DNA of 64,000 nucleotides. Origin: Virgibacillus sp. LDC-1 (GTDB lineage Bacteria; Bacillota; Bacilli; Bacillales; Amphibacillaceae). A program made the position numbers and the translations under genes. The stretch covers positions 179,849 through 243,848 of the forward strand of contig NZ_JARUVL010000003.1 in assembly GCF_030137545.1 (NCBI RefSeq), written 5' to 3'. Shown piece by piece: positions 1 to 7,900 of the stretch (within the stretch, counting starts at the first letter, position 1; every line of letters starts with the position of its first letter). Below the pieces are notes generated by a model. The model was not told the DNA's origin and did not search any database. It worked only from the letters and a program-made list of their open reading frames with translations.

Positions 1-222
1 CAGAAACGTTCCTTCTCCATGCTTCGTTTCAATTAATCCAAGTAGCTCCATGGCTCTTAATGCTTCTCTGACTGACGATCTACCAGCATTCAGCTTCTCT
101 GCCAATTCTCTTTCAGAAGGTAGTTTATCTCCGGACTGCAGATTATGCTCATCTATAAAGCTACGAATTTCCTTTAAAACTTCTTGGTATACTTTTTGCT
201 TTGGTGACATGGACACAGCCAT
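1..222 (-). CDS. GntR-family (FadR-type) transcriptional regulator, N-terminal part
   Basis: The reading frame gives 74 residues of an N-terminal winged-helix domain, and the rest of the gene lies before base 1. The motif SGDKLPSERELAEKLNAGRS followed by SVREALRAME is the classic GntR/FadR helix-turn-helix, and LIETKHGEGTFL is the start of the wing. I place the start at the ATG at 222 because AAAGGAG sits 6 nt upstream of it; an internal ATG at 210 is also possible. The gene lies 75 bp downstream of malic enzyme on the same strand, so it is probably co-transcribed with it. A FadR-like palindrome in the malic enzyme promoter (1580-1592) is a plausible target, which would make the pair autoregulated (inference). 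The ligand cannot be told because the effector domain is missing. Confidence 0.85.
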   Translation of the reverse strand, partial: MAVSMSPKQKVYQEVLKEIRSFIDEHNLQSGDKLPSERELAEKLNAGRSSVREALRAMELLGLIETKHGEGTFL

Positions 223-297
223 GATCCACTCCTTTGCTTTCCATTAGGTAAATGAAACACAGGCTATTTGTTGAAAGCAATAAGCTTTCTTTATTTA

Positions 298-1524
298 TTA
301 GAGGTCTGTTAGCTTTCTTGTTTTTTCCGCTATCGCTTCTGGATCAACTTCAATTCTCGCGACGCCTGATTCCATCGCAGCTTTTGCCACACTAGATGCT
401 ACTAATGGAGCAACACGCTTATCAAATGGTGCAGGAATAACATAATCGGACGATAACTCTGATTCACTGATTAAAGATGCGATTGCTTCTGCAGCAGCAA
501 TCTTCATTTTTTCATTAATTCGAGTTGCTCTTACATCAAGTGCCCCTCTAAATATCCCCGGAAATGCTAATACGTTATTTACTTGGTTCGGAAAATCAGA
601 TCTTCCTGTTCCAATTACTTTTGCACCAGCTGCTTTCGCATCCTCTGGCATAATTTCCGGATCAGGATTAGCCATCGCAAAAATGATTGGATCGGCATTC
701 ATTTTCTTAATCATTTCCTTTGTTAGTGCGCCACCCACAGATACACCGATAAATACATCCGCGCCTTCTAATACTTCTTCAAGACTTCCTTTTTCTTTGT
801 CTAAGTTAGTCATTTCGGCAATTTGGTCTTTAACCTCATTCATTCCATATGGTCGACCTTCATAAATGGCTCCACGAGAATCACACATGACGATATCTCG
901 AACACCAAAGCTATACAATAATTTAATAATGGCAATACCTGCAGCACCTGCACCATTGGCAACTACTTTTATTTCAGAAAAGCTTTTGCCTACTAGCTTT
1001 AATGCATTAATAAGCCCTGCAACAGTGACAATAGCAGTACCATGCTGATCATCATGGAATATAGGTATATTCGTTTCCTTTTTTAATCGATCTTCAATAA
1101 TAAAACAGTTTGGTGCTGCAATGTCTTCGAGATTAACGCCTCCAAACGTAGGTTGAAGCAATTTTACCGTGTTGACAATGTCATCGACATCATGGCTGTC
1201 TAAGCAAATGGGAAAAGAATCGACACCTGCAAATGTTTTGAAGAGCACTGCTTTTCCTTCCATTACAGGTAAAGCAGCCTCTGGACCAATATTCCCAAGT
1301 CCGAGAACAGCAGATCCATCACTAACAACTGCAACCATATTCCCCTTCATTGTATAATCATATACTTTACTTTTCTGATCATGAATTTCTTTACATGGCT
1401 CTGCAACCCCTGGTGAGTATGCCAGGCTTAAATCATAAGCATTTTTAACAGGGACTTTAGGTTCGGTTGCTAGCTTCCCTTGGCTCACTTTATGCATGTG
1501 TAACGCTTCATCTCGTAGATTCAT
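298..1524 (-). CDS. ytsJ: NAD(P)-dependent malic enzyme
   Basis: Oxidative decarboxylation of malate to pyruvate with reduction of NAD(P), a cytosolic anaplerotic or overflow reaction that can supply NADPH. The 408-residue protein matches the short bacterial malic enzyme type. The N-terminal substrate region holds LAYSPGVAEPC and a long malic domain with FHDDQHGTAIV, typical for metal and malate binding. The Rossmann part contains VVANGAGAAGIAI, and later MANPDPEIMPEDA and GTGRSDFPNQVNN are family hallmarks. The start ATG follows GGAGAGATAGATAAA. The position next to dnaE equals that of B. subtilis ytsJ. The promoter carries a FadR-type palindrome (1580-1592), and a GntR regulator follows downstream. 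Cofactor preference for NADP is inferred from ytsJ, not seen. Confidence 0.95.
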   Translation of the reverse strand: MNLRDEALHMHKVSQGKLATEPKVPVKNAYDLSLAYSPGVAEPCKEIHDQKSKVYDYTMKGNMVAVVSDGSAVLGLGNIGPEAALPVMEGKAVLFKTFAGVDSFPICLDSHDVDDIVNTVKLLQPTFGGVNLEDIAAPNCFIIEDRLKKETNIPIFHDDQHGTAIVTVAGLINALKLVGKSFSEIKVVANGAGAAGIAIIKLLYSFGVRDIVMCDSRGAIYEGRPYGMNEVKDQIAEMTNLDKEKGSLEEVLEGADVFIGVSVGGALTKEMIKKMNADPIIFAMANPDPEIMPEDAKAAGAKVIGTGRSDFPNQVNNVLAFPGIFRGALDVRATRINEKMKIAAAEAIASLISESELSSDYVIPAPFDKRVAPLVASSVAKAAMESGVARIEVDPEAIAEKTRKLTDL

Positions 1525-1579
1525 TTTATCTATCTCTCCTTAACGCGTATAAGTTTGTCATCATCCGTTTATCCAACTG

Positions 1580-1592
1580 GTGGTCTGACCAC
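1580..1592. promoter_or_regulatory. FadR/GntR-type operator in the mae promoter
   Basis: The perfect 13-bp palindrome GTGGTCTGACCAC contains TGGTCTGACCA, which matches the FadR-subfamily operator pattern TGGTCNGACCA. It lies from about +5 to +17 relative to the predicted malic enzyme start site, a position where a bound repressor would block transcription. The GntR/FadR-type regulator at 1-222 is the obvious candidate ligand-responsive binder (inference). Confidence 0.65.
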
Positions 1593-1603
1593 TTAACTAT
1601 TTA

Positions 1604-1631
1604 ATTATAACAGATGGATTTCGTCTGTAAA
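1604..1631 (-). promoter_or_regulatory. sigma-A promoter of mae
   Basis: On the minus strand TTTACA (1631-1626) is followed after 16 bp by a perfect TATAAT (1609-1604). The predicted start site near 1597 leaves a leader of about 70 nt before the mae ATG at 1524. Confidence 0.6.
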
Positions 1632-1670
1632 GTAGTGCCTACTTCCTTGGATTCCGTTACGATTAATTCA

Positions 1671-4600
1671 TTATTCTTTATAAATAACATTCTCTTCTCC
1701 GAAGAACAGCTTTAGATTTTCTAATGCTTTATCCGTCGGTTGCAGATAATAATCTTTTAGTTGATATGTTTTTTTGCTAGGTTCATCAAAAATAATAATC
1801 AAAGCATTACCTGGATTATCCGCTACAGTCTGTTTTATGCATGTTAGTGCCTCATCATGATTTTGACCGGTAATTTTTATAAATAGCCGCCCACTTATTT
1901 CTCTGTGCAGCATATCTTCATTAAATGGCTCAATCTTAGCTAATAGCCATTGATGCCGATTATTGCGCCATTCTATTTTCCCTGTTACCTTGACTATTTG
2001 CTCTTCTTTGATCCAAGGCTTAACTGCTCGGAATAATTCTGGAAAAATGACAGCCTCCATTTCACCGGTTTCATCACCAATGACAGCAAAGGCCATCGGA
2101 TCTCCACGCTTTGTACGAATCGTTTTTAAGGCTTGCATCATAACAATACTTTGAGCATTTTTCTTCCCAACAATTTCCTCCGCACTACTCATTGTTGCAT
2201 AGCCCATTTGCATAAACCTTTCACGATATTGCTTTAATGGGTGATCGGAAATATAAACACCTAACAATTCTTTTTCATCTGCAAGCCTTTTCATCGAACT
2301 AAAATCTTCTATTGTTGTGTAAGATGCTTCTAACTGAAGCTCATTTTGAAAAAAGCTCGGTTGATCACTAAATTCTCGAAAAAGCTCTCCTTGTTCAATT
2401 GCTTGATCAATAGAAGCTAGTAGGCTTGCTCTATTACGATATGTTTCATCAAAAGCACCAGCCATAATAAGTGCTTCTAATGTAGAACGATTAATTGATT
2501 TTGTTGGAACTCGTAAACAAAAGTCAAACAAATGCGCGAACGCTCCTCCTTTTCTGATTTGAATTATTTCCTTTACAGCTTGATTCCCTACCCCTTTTAT
2601 CGATTGTAATCCCATACGAATCTGGTCGCCTTCCACGGTGAATTTTCCAAAGCTCTTATTAATGGAAGGACCTTTAAAAGGGATTCCTAACTCTTTTAAT
2701 TCTTTCATATAAAGATTTATTTTTTCATGCTGTCCTGAGACAGTGCTTAATAATTCTGCATAGAAATAAGTTGAAAAATGCGCCTTCAAATAAGCGAGCC
2801 AATAAGAAATTTTACTATAGGCTACCGCATGGCTTTTCGGAAATCCATAATCGGCAAACTTAATAATCCAAGCAAATAACTTTTCTGCAACAGATTGATC
2901 ATAGCCATTTTGTAAGCAGCCTTGGATAAAAGCGGATTGTTGTTTATCCATCAGTTGTTGTTTTTTTTTACTAACCGCTCTCCGTAAAATATCTGCCTGT
3001 CCATATGAAAATCCCGCGATTACATTGGCAATTTGCATAATTTGCTCCTGATAAATGAGCACGCCATACGTTGATTTTAGAATAGGCTCTAAATCAGGAT
3101 GTGGATAATGAACCGGCTCTTTTCCGTGTTTTCTTGCGATGTATACTTCAATGTTTTCCATTGGACCAGGACGATACAATGCATTCACTGCTACAATATC
3201 TTCAAAATGAGAAGGCTTTAGTTGTTTTAATACACGCTTCATCCCTTCTGATTCAAGCTGAAAAATACCGTTTGTTTTTCCACTTTGAAGTAAATTAAAC
3301 GTACGTTTGTCATCGTCCGGTATTTTCTTTAAGTCCACATGGTGATCTGTCTTTTGCCGAATCGTATGAATAATTCTTTCTAATAACGATAAATTACGTA
3401 ATCCTAGAAAATCAATTTTCAATAGACCAATGGATTCTAAATCGTTCATTGCATATTGAGTAAGGTACGTCTCATTACTTCCTAATGTTAACGGAACATT
3501 TTCCACTAATGGCTGCTTACTTATTACTACTCCAGCTGCGTGTGTCGATAAATGTTTTGGTAATCCTTCTAATCGAAAAGCAATGGAAAATAGTTTCTTT
3601 AGCTTTTCAGATTGGGTAATATAGTTCATTAACTCCCCTGATTGCTGAATAATCGTTTTTAAAGAATCCTTCGCTTGTACAGGAACTTCCTTTAAAATAA
3701 ACGACGCATCTTGTTGATCGACATCAAACATTTTAAATAGTTCTCTAATTAATGAACGTGCTGCAAAGGTACCAAATGTAATGATTTGGGCAACATGCTC
3801 TTTTCCGTATTTATCTCGTACATATTCGATTACTTCATCTCTACGCTGATCCGAGAAATCAATATCAATATCTGGCATCGTAATTCGTTCAGGATTTAAA
3901 AAACGCTCAAATAATAATTGATGCTTAATCGGATCTACTTCTGTAATATCGAGTAAGTAAGCAACTATTGACCCTGCAGAAGATCCACGCCCAGGTCCAA
4001 CTAGGATACCATGATCTTTAGCAAACTTAATAAAATCCCAAACGATTAAAAAATAATCACTATATCCCATGGATTCAATCACATTTAGCTCATATTCCAG
4101 CCGGTTAGCAATTGAATCATCTCTGTCTTGATACTTATCACGTAGTCCTTGATGGCAAAGTTTTCGTAAATATGATGCTGCATCTTCGTCATTAGGGACA
4201 GGATACGCTGGCAATGTACGTGTATGTAGATCAATATCAACGTTACACTTATTTTTAATTTCTTCCGTTCTTTGTAAAGCCTCCGTCAAAGTACCTGCAA
4301 ATAAGAAAACCACTTCATCTTCTGTTCGAAGATAGTGTTGTTGTCGATTCGTATCCTTAGCCTGGTCGCTCCAGCGGTTCCCCTTTTTTATTGCTTGCAG
4401 GCAATCAAAAGCTTCTCGATCGCTAGCATCTAAATACCGCACATCCTGTACCACTGTTAATGGAACATGACATGATTCCTGTAACAATTTTATATCTATA
4501 TCTTTTACATTTGTTCTTCCTGTTTCGGGCTCATCTATCCCTAGATAAAAATCCGTTGCGGCAAAAATGTTTTTCAACCTCTCCACATATACAACGGCAT

Positions 4601-5021
4601 CTTGAATGGATTGATTATTTAATATATTTACCAAGTGACTTTGCGAAATTGGCAAGATTCCAATAAGATCATCCGTATATGCTTGTAATTGTGCAAGTTC
4701 TACTGTTTCTCTATCATTCAGCTGTAACATACTGCTAAGTTGAATAAGCTGCTGATAGCCATGATTATTTTTTGCAAGTAAAACACATGGTGTTTTCTTT
4801 TGCTCATCCTCTTGAATTAGTACAACCATTCCAACAATTGGTTTTAATCCTTTATTTATACACGCCTTATAAAAAGGAATAACACCGTATAAAACATGCA
4901 TATCTGTAAGCGCAATTGCTGTATACCCAGAAGAGGCCGCTTTATCGACAAGCTTATCAATAGAGATTGTACTATCCAATAAGCTGTAACCACTCCGTAC
5001 TTGTAATTGTGTAAACGACAT
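1671..5021 (-). CDS. dnaE: DNA polymerase III subunit alpha, DnaE
   Basis: DnaE-type replicative polymerase, thought to extend RNA primers on the lagging strand before hand-over to PolC. The 1116-residue protein is nearly the length of B. subtilis DnaE. The N-terminal PHP domain (about 1-200) opens with LQVRSGYSLLDSTISIDKLV. The polymerase palm holds GPGRGSSAGS and the catalytic PDIDIDFSDQRRDE, with a further acidic residue in LLKIDFLGLRN. The GVLIYQEQ and FADYGFPKSHA motifs of the family are present, followed by helix-hairpin-helix, OB-fold (KVTGKIEWRNNRHQW) and C-terminal regions. It is divergent from ytrH. The ribosome-binding site (GGCGGG) is weak. The promoter region carries LexA-like half sites (5059-5102), consistent with damage-inducible dnaE in Bacillus. 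Confidence 0.97.
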   Translation of the reverse strand: MSFTQLQVRSGYSLLDSTISIDKLVDKAASSGYTAIALTDMHVLYGVIPFYKACINKGLKPIVGMVVLIQEDEQKKTPCVLLAKNNHGYQQLIQLSSMLQLNDRETVELAQLQAYTDDLIGILPISQSHLVNILNNQSIQDAVVYVERLKNIFAATDFYLGIDEPETGRTNVKDIDIKLLQESCHVPLTVVQDVRYLDASDREAFDCLQAIKKGNRWSDQAKDTNRQQHYLRTEDEVVFLFAGTLTEALQRTEEIKNKCNVDIDLHTRTLPAYPVPNDEDAASYLRKLCHQGLRDKYQDRDDSIANRLEYELNVIESMGYSDYFLIVWDFIKFAKDHGILVGPGRGSSAGSIVAYLLDITEVDPIKHQLLFERFLNPERITMPDIDIDFSDQRRDEVIEYVRDKYGKEHVAQIITFGTFAARSLIRELFKMFDVDQQDASFILKEVPVQAKDSLKTIIQQSGELMNYITQSEKLKKLFSIAFRLEGLPKHLSTHAAGVVISKQPLVENVPLTLGSNETYLTQYAMNDLESIGLLKIDFLGLRNLSLLERIIHTIRQKTDHHVDLKKIPDDDKRTFNLLQSGKTNGIFQLESEGMKRVLKQLKPSHFEDIVAVNALYRPGPMENIEVYIARKHGKEPVHYPHPDLEPILKSTYGVLIYQEQIMQIANVIAGFSYGQADILRRAVSKKKQQLMDKQQSAFIQGCLQNGYDQSVAEKLFAWIIKFADYGFPKSHAVAYSKISYWLAYLKAHFSTYFYAELLSTVSGQHEKINLYMKELKELGIPFKGPSINKSFGKFTVEGDQIRMGLQSIKGVGNQAVKEIIQIRKGGAFAHLFDFCLRVPTKSINRSTLEALIMAGAFDETYRNRASLLASIDQAIEQGELFREFSDQPSFFQNELQLEASYTTIEDFSSMKRLADEKELLGVYISDHPLKQYRERFMQMGYATMSSAEEIVGKKNAQSIVMMQALKTIRTKRGDPMAFAVIGDETGEMEAVIFPELFRAVKPWIKEEQIVKVTGKIEWRNNRHQWLLAKIEPFNEDMLHREISGRLFIKITGQNHDEALTCIKQTVADNPGNALIIIFDEPSKKTYQLKDYYLQPTDKALENLKLFFGEENVIYKE

Positions 5022-5051
5022 GATATCCCGCCTTTACTTTCTCTGTCTACC

Positions 5052-5102
5052 ATTATAACGAATTATCGTTCAATATGTACACGAACTCGAACATATCGTT
5101 CG
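5052..5102 (-). promoter_or_regulatory. dnaE promoter region with LexA-like boxes
   Basis: The minus strand has TATAAT at 5057-5052. The sequence CGAAT-TATC-GTTCA (5059-5072), just upstream of this -10, matches 8 of 10 positions of the Bacillus LexA half sites CGAAC-N4-GTTCG. A second palindrome, CGAAC-ATATC-GTTCG (5088-5102), has perfect half sites but a 5-nt centre instead of 4. I see no convincing -35. Confidence 0.4.
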
Positions 5103-5106
5103 TTAA

Positions 5107-5135
5107 ACATAACTTGTCTATTTTCATCATAGAAT
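5107..5135 (+). promoter_or_regulatory. candidate sigma-E promoter of ytrHI
   Basis: CATAGAAT (5128-5135) differs by one base from the sigma-E -10 consensus CATACANT. A weak -35, ACATAAC (5107-5113), lies 14 bp upstream. The start site would fall near 5142, ahead of the GGGAG ribosome-binding site at 5154-5158. YtrH and YtrI belong to the sigma-E regulon in B. subtilis (known). Confidence 0.4.
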
Positions 5136-5167
5136 GTAGGAAGCATACATCATAGGGAGCGTGTATT

Positions 5168-5497
5168 ATGGAAGAACGTTTTTTCGCTTCATTTATTCAT
5201 TGTTTTTTCATCGCTTTTGGCGTAATAATTGGCGGTTCGCTTATAGGCAGTATTGGAGCATTTGCCACAGGAGATCCACCATTCACCGAAATGAGCAATC
5301 TCGCTAAAAAGCTGCGGATATGGGCAATTGTCGCAGCTATCGGGGGGACGTTTGATGCCATCGCCAACTTTGAAAAAGCGCTTGATGGCTCTTCTTTCGA
5401 TGTTATCAAACAAATACTATTAATTTTATCTGCCATGGGAGGCGTAAAAACGGGCATCATTCTAATTAGCTGGCTTATTCAGGAGGATGTCACCTAA
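5168..5497 (+). CDS. ytrH: sporulation membrane protein YtrH
   Basis: A small integral membrane protein of 109 residues that in B. subtilis is made in the mother cell and is needed for efficient sporulation. Hydrophobic segments are visible at about 9-33 (CFFIAFGVIIGGSLIGSIGA), 49-63 (LRIWAIVAAIGGTF) and 80-103 (ILLILSAMGGVKTGIILISWL). The ATG has GGGAG 9 nt upstream. The stop overlaps the start of ytrI by one base (TAATG), so the two are translationally coupled. The gene pair sits divergent from dnaE exactly as in B. subtilis. The molecular function is unknown. Confidence 0.9.
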   Translation: MEERFFASFIHCFFIAFGVIIGGSLIGSIGAFATGDPPFTEMSNLAKKLRIWAIVAAIGGTFDAIANFEKALDGSSFDVIKQILLILSAMGGVKTGIILISWLIQEDVT

Positions 5498-6003
5498 TGC
5501 ATATTCCTCCATATTATAAACGGCCCGGTTGGCAACGGTTTTTTGTTGGCGTTTTTTTAGGTGGATTGTTTTCATATTTAATTGTCATGTATATGTACGG
5601 TGAAATGTACGAAAAGCTGTTAGAGAATAATGTAGCATTACAATCCGAGGTTAAAGAAATTAAAAAGCAGCATGAAGCACTGTTAAAAGATAAACAAGAT
5701 CTTAATGAGGAAAATAAAAAGGCGATTACCGTTGAAAAAATAGAGCTTGAGTTTAAAAATGCGAAGCAGCTTCGCCTAGAAAATACTTTGACATTGTATC
5801 AGTTAGAAGAATTGATCAAAGAAGAAATTGATCAAATAATTGGCCAGGATATCCAAATTGTATCCAAAAATGATGAGTTAATAACGTCCGCAATTGAAAA
5901 TAAAAACTATTCCGTGGATGATTTTTCTTATTCGTTTAAAGTAGTAAAATTAACAATTGCACCAATAGTAAAAATTAAACTAGATGCTTCCATTTCCAAT
6001 TAA
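5497..6003 (+). CDS. ytrI: sporulation membrane protein YtrI
   Basis: The 168-residue protein has one transmembrane segment near the N terminus (about 14-33, FFVGVFLGGLFSYLIVMYMY). A coiled-coil stretch rich in Glu and Lys follows (about 40-85, LQSEVKEIKKQHEALLKDKQ). The C-terminal part is a compact soluble domain that ends with strands such as FKVVKLTIAPIVKIKLD. It is coupled to ytrH by a one-base overlap and shares its sporulation role (known for the family). The biochemical role is unknown. Confidence 0.88.
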   Translation: MHIPPYYKRPGWQRFFVGVFLGGLFSYLIVMYMYGEMYEKLLENNVALQSEVKEIKKQHEALLKDKQDLNEENKKAITVEKIELEFKNAKQLRLENTLTLYQLEELIKEEIDQIIGQDIQIVSKNDELITSAIENKNYSVDDFSYSFKVVKLTIAPIVKIKLDASISN

Positions 6004-6138
6004 TGTGAATTTTTTGTGAAAATATTCTCAATACTGTGGCAATAGATGCTGTTTTCTAATAAAATGAAATTAGAAATAGATGCTTTGCTTTCAAGGGGGA
6101 GTATTCTTAATTAACAATATTGAAAGGAGATGAATCAA

Positions 6139-6336
6139 ATGTATGTCATTCCAAGATCACGTGTTTATGAGGAGAAGATGAAGCAATTGCGTGAAGGGCA
6201 TACTGCCTATGCAGAATCTCCAGTCGTCATCGAAAAGATTAAGCGTGGAATTGAGAAAGAAAAGCTAAACGTACATGTAGACTATTCATCAACTGGATGT
6301 TATTTCACACCAATCCCAGCGAGCAAGAGTAGTTAA
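6139..6336 (+). CDS. conserved small protein of unknown function
   Basis: This 65-residue protein (MYVIPRSRVYEEKMKQLREG, then an acidic-basic helix, then DYSSTGCYFTPIPASKSS) is not assigned to a family by me. I choose the ATG at 6139 because AAAGGAG lies 9 nt upstream; the ATG at 6130 directly abuts that Shine-Dalgarno and is unlikely. It is soluble, without signal peptide, mainly one charged helix followed by a C-terminal tail with a single Cys in STGCYFTP. It stands between ytrI and nrnA, the place where B. subtilis has a small orphan that I recall as ytzJ. A bidirectional terminator follows. Confidence 0.7.
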   Translation: MYVIPRSRVYEEKMKQLREGHTAYAESPVVIEKIKRGIEKEKLNVHVDYSSTGCYFTPIPASKSS

Positions 6337-6372
6337 TAACATGGAGATGAATAGGAAAGCAATTTAAAATAC

Positions 6373-6415
6373 GTGCTGGACCACTTCCGTAAAAGTAGAC
6401 CAGCACATTTATTTT
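6373..6415. terminator. bidirectional terminator between the 6139 gene and nrnA
   Basis: GTGCTGG (6373-6379) pairs with CCAGCAC (6400-6406), and further inner pairs add to the stem. T-rich flanks lie on both sides, serving the convergent genes. Confidence 0.75.
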
Positions 6416-6420
6416 GGCTT

Positions 6421-7371
6421 TTAATCTATACTTTCTTTACAAATAGCTTCTAATTCTTTAATGAGCTCATCTGCCTCCGACCAATTATAAACTGTAGCAC
6501 CAGAAGCGAGTGGATGTCCTCCACCGTGATATTTCGCAGCAAGATCATTAATTATCGGACCTTTGGAACGTAGTCTAACACGGATCATATCTGCTTCCTC
6601 CACGAATACCGCCCATGCCTTCATTCCTTTAATATCTCCTAATAATCCAACAACCTGACTCGTTTCTGAAGGGTCAATTGCAAATGAATCCAGTAATTCT
6701 TTCGTTAATTTGATAAAACTAACACCAACAGGTGACATTTGAAAGTTTTGCAAAATATAGCCCCGTAATCTAGCAATCGGTTCTGTAATATCATATATCC
6801 CTGCATAAAGCGCCTGACGATCAAATGGATAGGCTACAAGCGCTGAAGCATGTTGAAAAGTCCTTGGTGTTGTGCTGGGAAATAAAAATCTTCCCGTGTC
6901 GCCAACGATCCCTGCATACAAAAGTCTTGCAGCGGCATTATTTAGCTCCAAATCATTCTTCGCATGTGTATATAACTCACAAATCAGTTCACTCGTGGAG
7001 CTTGAGGCTGTATCAACCCATTGAATATCTCCGTATGGATCGACATTTGGATGATGATCAATCTTAATTATTTTTTGGCCTCGTTTATATCGTTGGTCAT
7101 CAATACGCGCTGTATTGGCTGTATCACAAATAATAACTAGTGCCTCTTCATAGACATCGTCTTCTACTTTATTCATCTCCGCAAGAAACATGAGGGAAGA
7201 CTCATCTTCCCCAACTATATAGACTTTTTTATTTGGATAGGTTTGCATTATCATTTCCTTCAACCCTGCCTGGGAGCCTATTGCATCTGGATCTGGGCGT
7301 ACATGCCGATGAATAATTATCGTATCGAATTCCTTTATTGCTTGGATAATAGATGTAATAATTTGCTTCAT
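6421..7371 (-). CDS. nrnA: bifunctional oligoribonuclease / pAp phosphatase NrnA
   Basis: DHH/DHHA1 phosphoesterase that degrades short RNAs (nanoRNA) and dephosphorylates 3'-phosphoadenosine 5'-phosphate in the cytosol. The 316-residue protein has the usual length. Manganese-binding motifs are visible: HRHVRPDPDAIGSQ near 20, ICDTANTAR, KIDHHPNVDPYGD (the DHH signature) and, in the DHHA1 domain, KYHGGGHPLASGAT near the C terminus. The ATG has GGAG 7 nt upstream. It is B. subtilis ytqI in the same place between ytrI and ytpI. Confidence 0.95.
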   Translation of the reverse strand: MKQIITSIIQAIKEFDTIIIHRHVRPDPDAIGSQAGLKEMIMQTYPNKKVYIVGEDESSLMFLAEMNKVEDDVYEEALVIICDTANTARIDDQRYKRGQKIIKIDHHPNVDPYGDIQWVDTASSSTSELICELYTHAKNDLELNNAAARLLYAGIVGDTGRFLFPSTTPRTFQHASALVAYPFDRQALYAGIYDITEPIARLRGYILQNFQMSPVGVSFIKLTKELLDSFAIDPSETSQVVGLLGDIKGMKAWAVFVEEADMIRVRLRSKGPIINDLAAKYHGGGHPLASGATVYNWSEADELIKELEAICKESID

Positions 7372-7483
7372 AATATTGCTCCTTTATTCATGATTCATTT
7401 AAATCGGTTTAGTAGAACGGTGGTAATCGTCCAAAAAAAAAGCTACAATGATAACAAGATTATTAATCACAGGAGTCGATTCT

Positions 7484-7777
7484 ATGACAATTATTTTTCC
7501 TATCATCATCGTTATTTCGCTTGTTTTATATGTATACTATAAAGTAGCGATTTTAAAGACAAAAGATGGCTTAAATCAAGCTTATTTTAACGCAAAGTCG
7601 CGTATTTGTCTTGGAAGCTTTATCTTCTTTTTTGGAATAAATCAATACATATTTTACGGAACGAAATTTTCTCTTTTTATTGGTATCGTTTTTTTAATAT
7701 TAGGAGGGTTACAGCTATACACCGGCTGGCAAGAAACAAAGCATTACCGAAAAGAATGGCAGCGACTAAATGCATAG
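7484..7777 (+). CDS. ytpI: YtpI-family membrane protein
   Basis: A 97-residue integral membrane protein with three hydrophobic segments (about 3-20 IIFPIIIVISLVLYVYY, 43-58 and 61-80 FSLFIGIVFLILGGLQLYTG) and a positively charged C terminus. The ATG at 7484 is chosen since AGGAG lies 8 nt upstream; an in-frame ATG at 7448 has no ribosome-binding site. Position between nrnA and ytoI and size match B. subtilis ytpI. The function is unknown. Confidence 0.8.
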   Translation: MTIIFPIIIVISLVLYVYYKVAILKTKDGLNQAYFNAKSRICLGSFIFFFGINQYIFYGTKFSLFIGIVFLILGGLQLYTGWQETKHYRKEWQRLNA

Positions 7778-7823
7778 TATCGTATGATGTGAAACTTCGA
7801 TCCGTGGGGTTTTACTAAAGGAT

Positions 7824-7880
7824 AAAAAGGTGGATCCAAATGGAGTAATCACGATGTATTCCTTCTGGTCCTCCTTTTTT
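7824..7880. terminator. long bidirectional terminator between ytpI and ytoI
   Basis: An interrupted hairpin has outer arms AAAAAGG (7824-7830) and CCTTTTT (7873-7879). Inner pairs are GGA/TCC and CCA/TGG. It is suited to end both convergent genes. Confidence 0.65.
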
Positions 7881-7900
7881 ATTCTCTTCAAAGATATCGC

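Noticed and set aside
5088..5102. canonical LexA box upstream of dnaE
   Set aside because: The half sites are perfect but the centre is 5 nt rather than 4, so I do not call it a functional LexA site on its own; only the weaker site at 5059-5072 has correct spacing.
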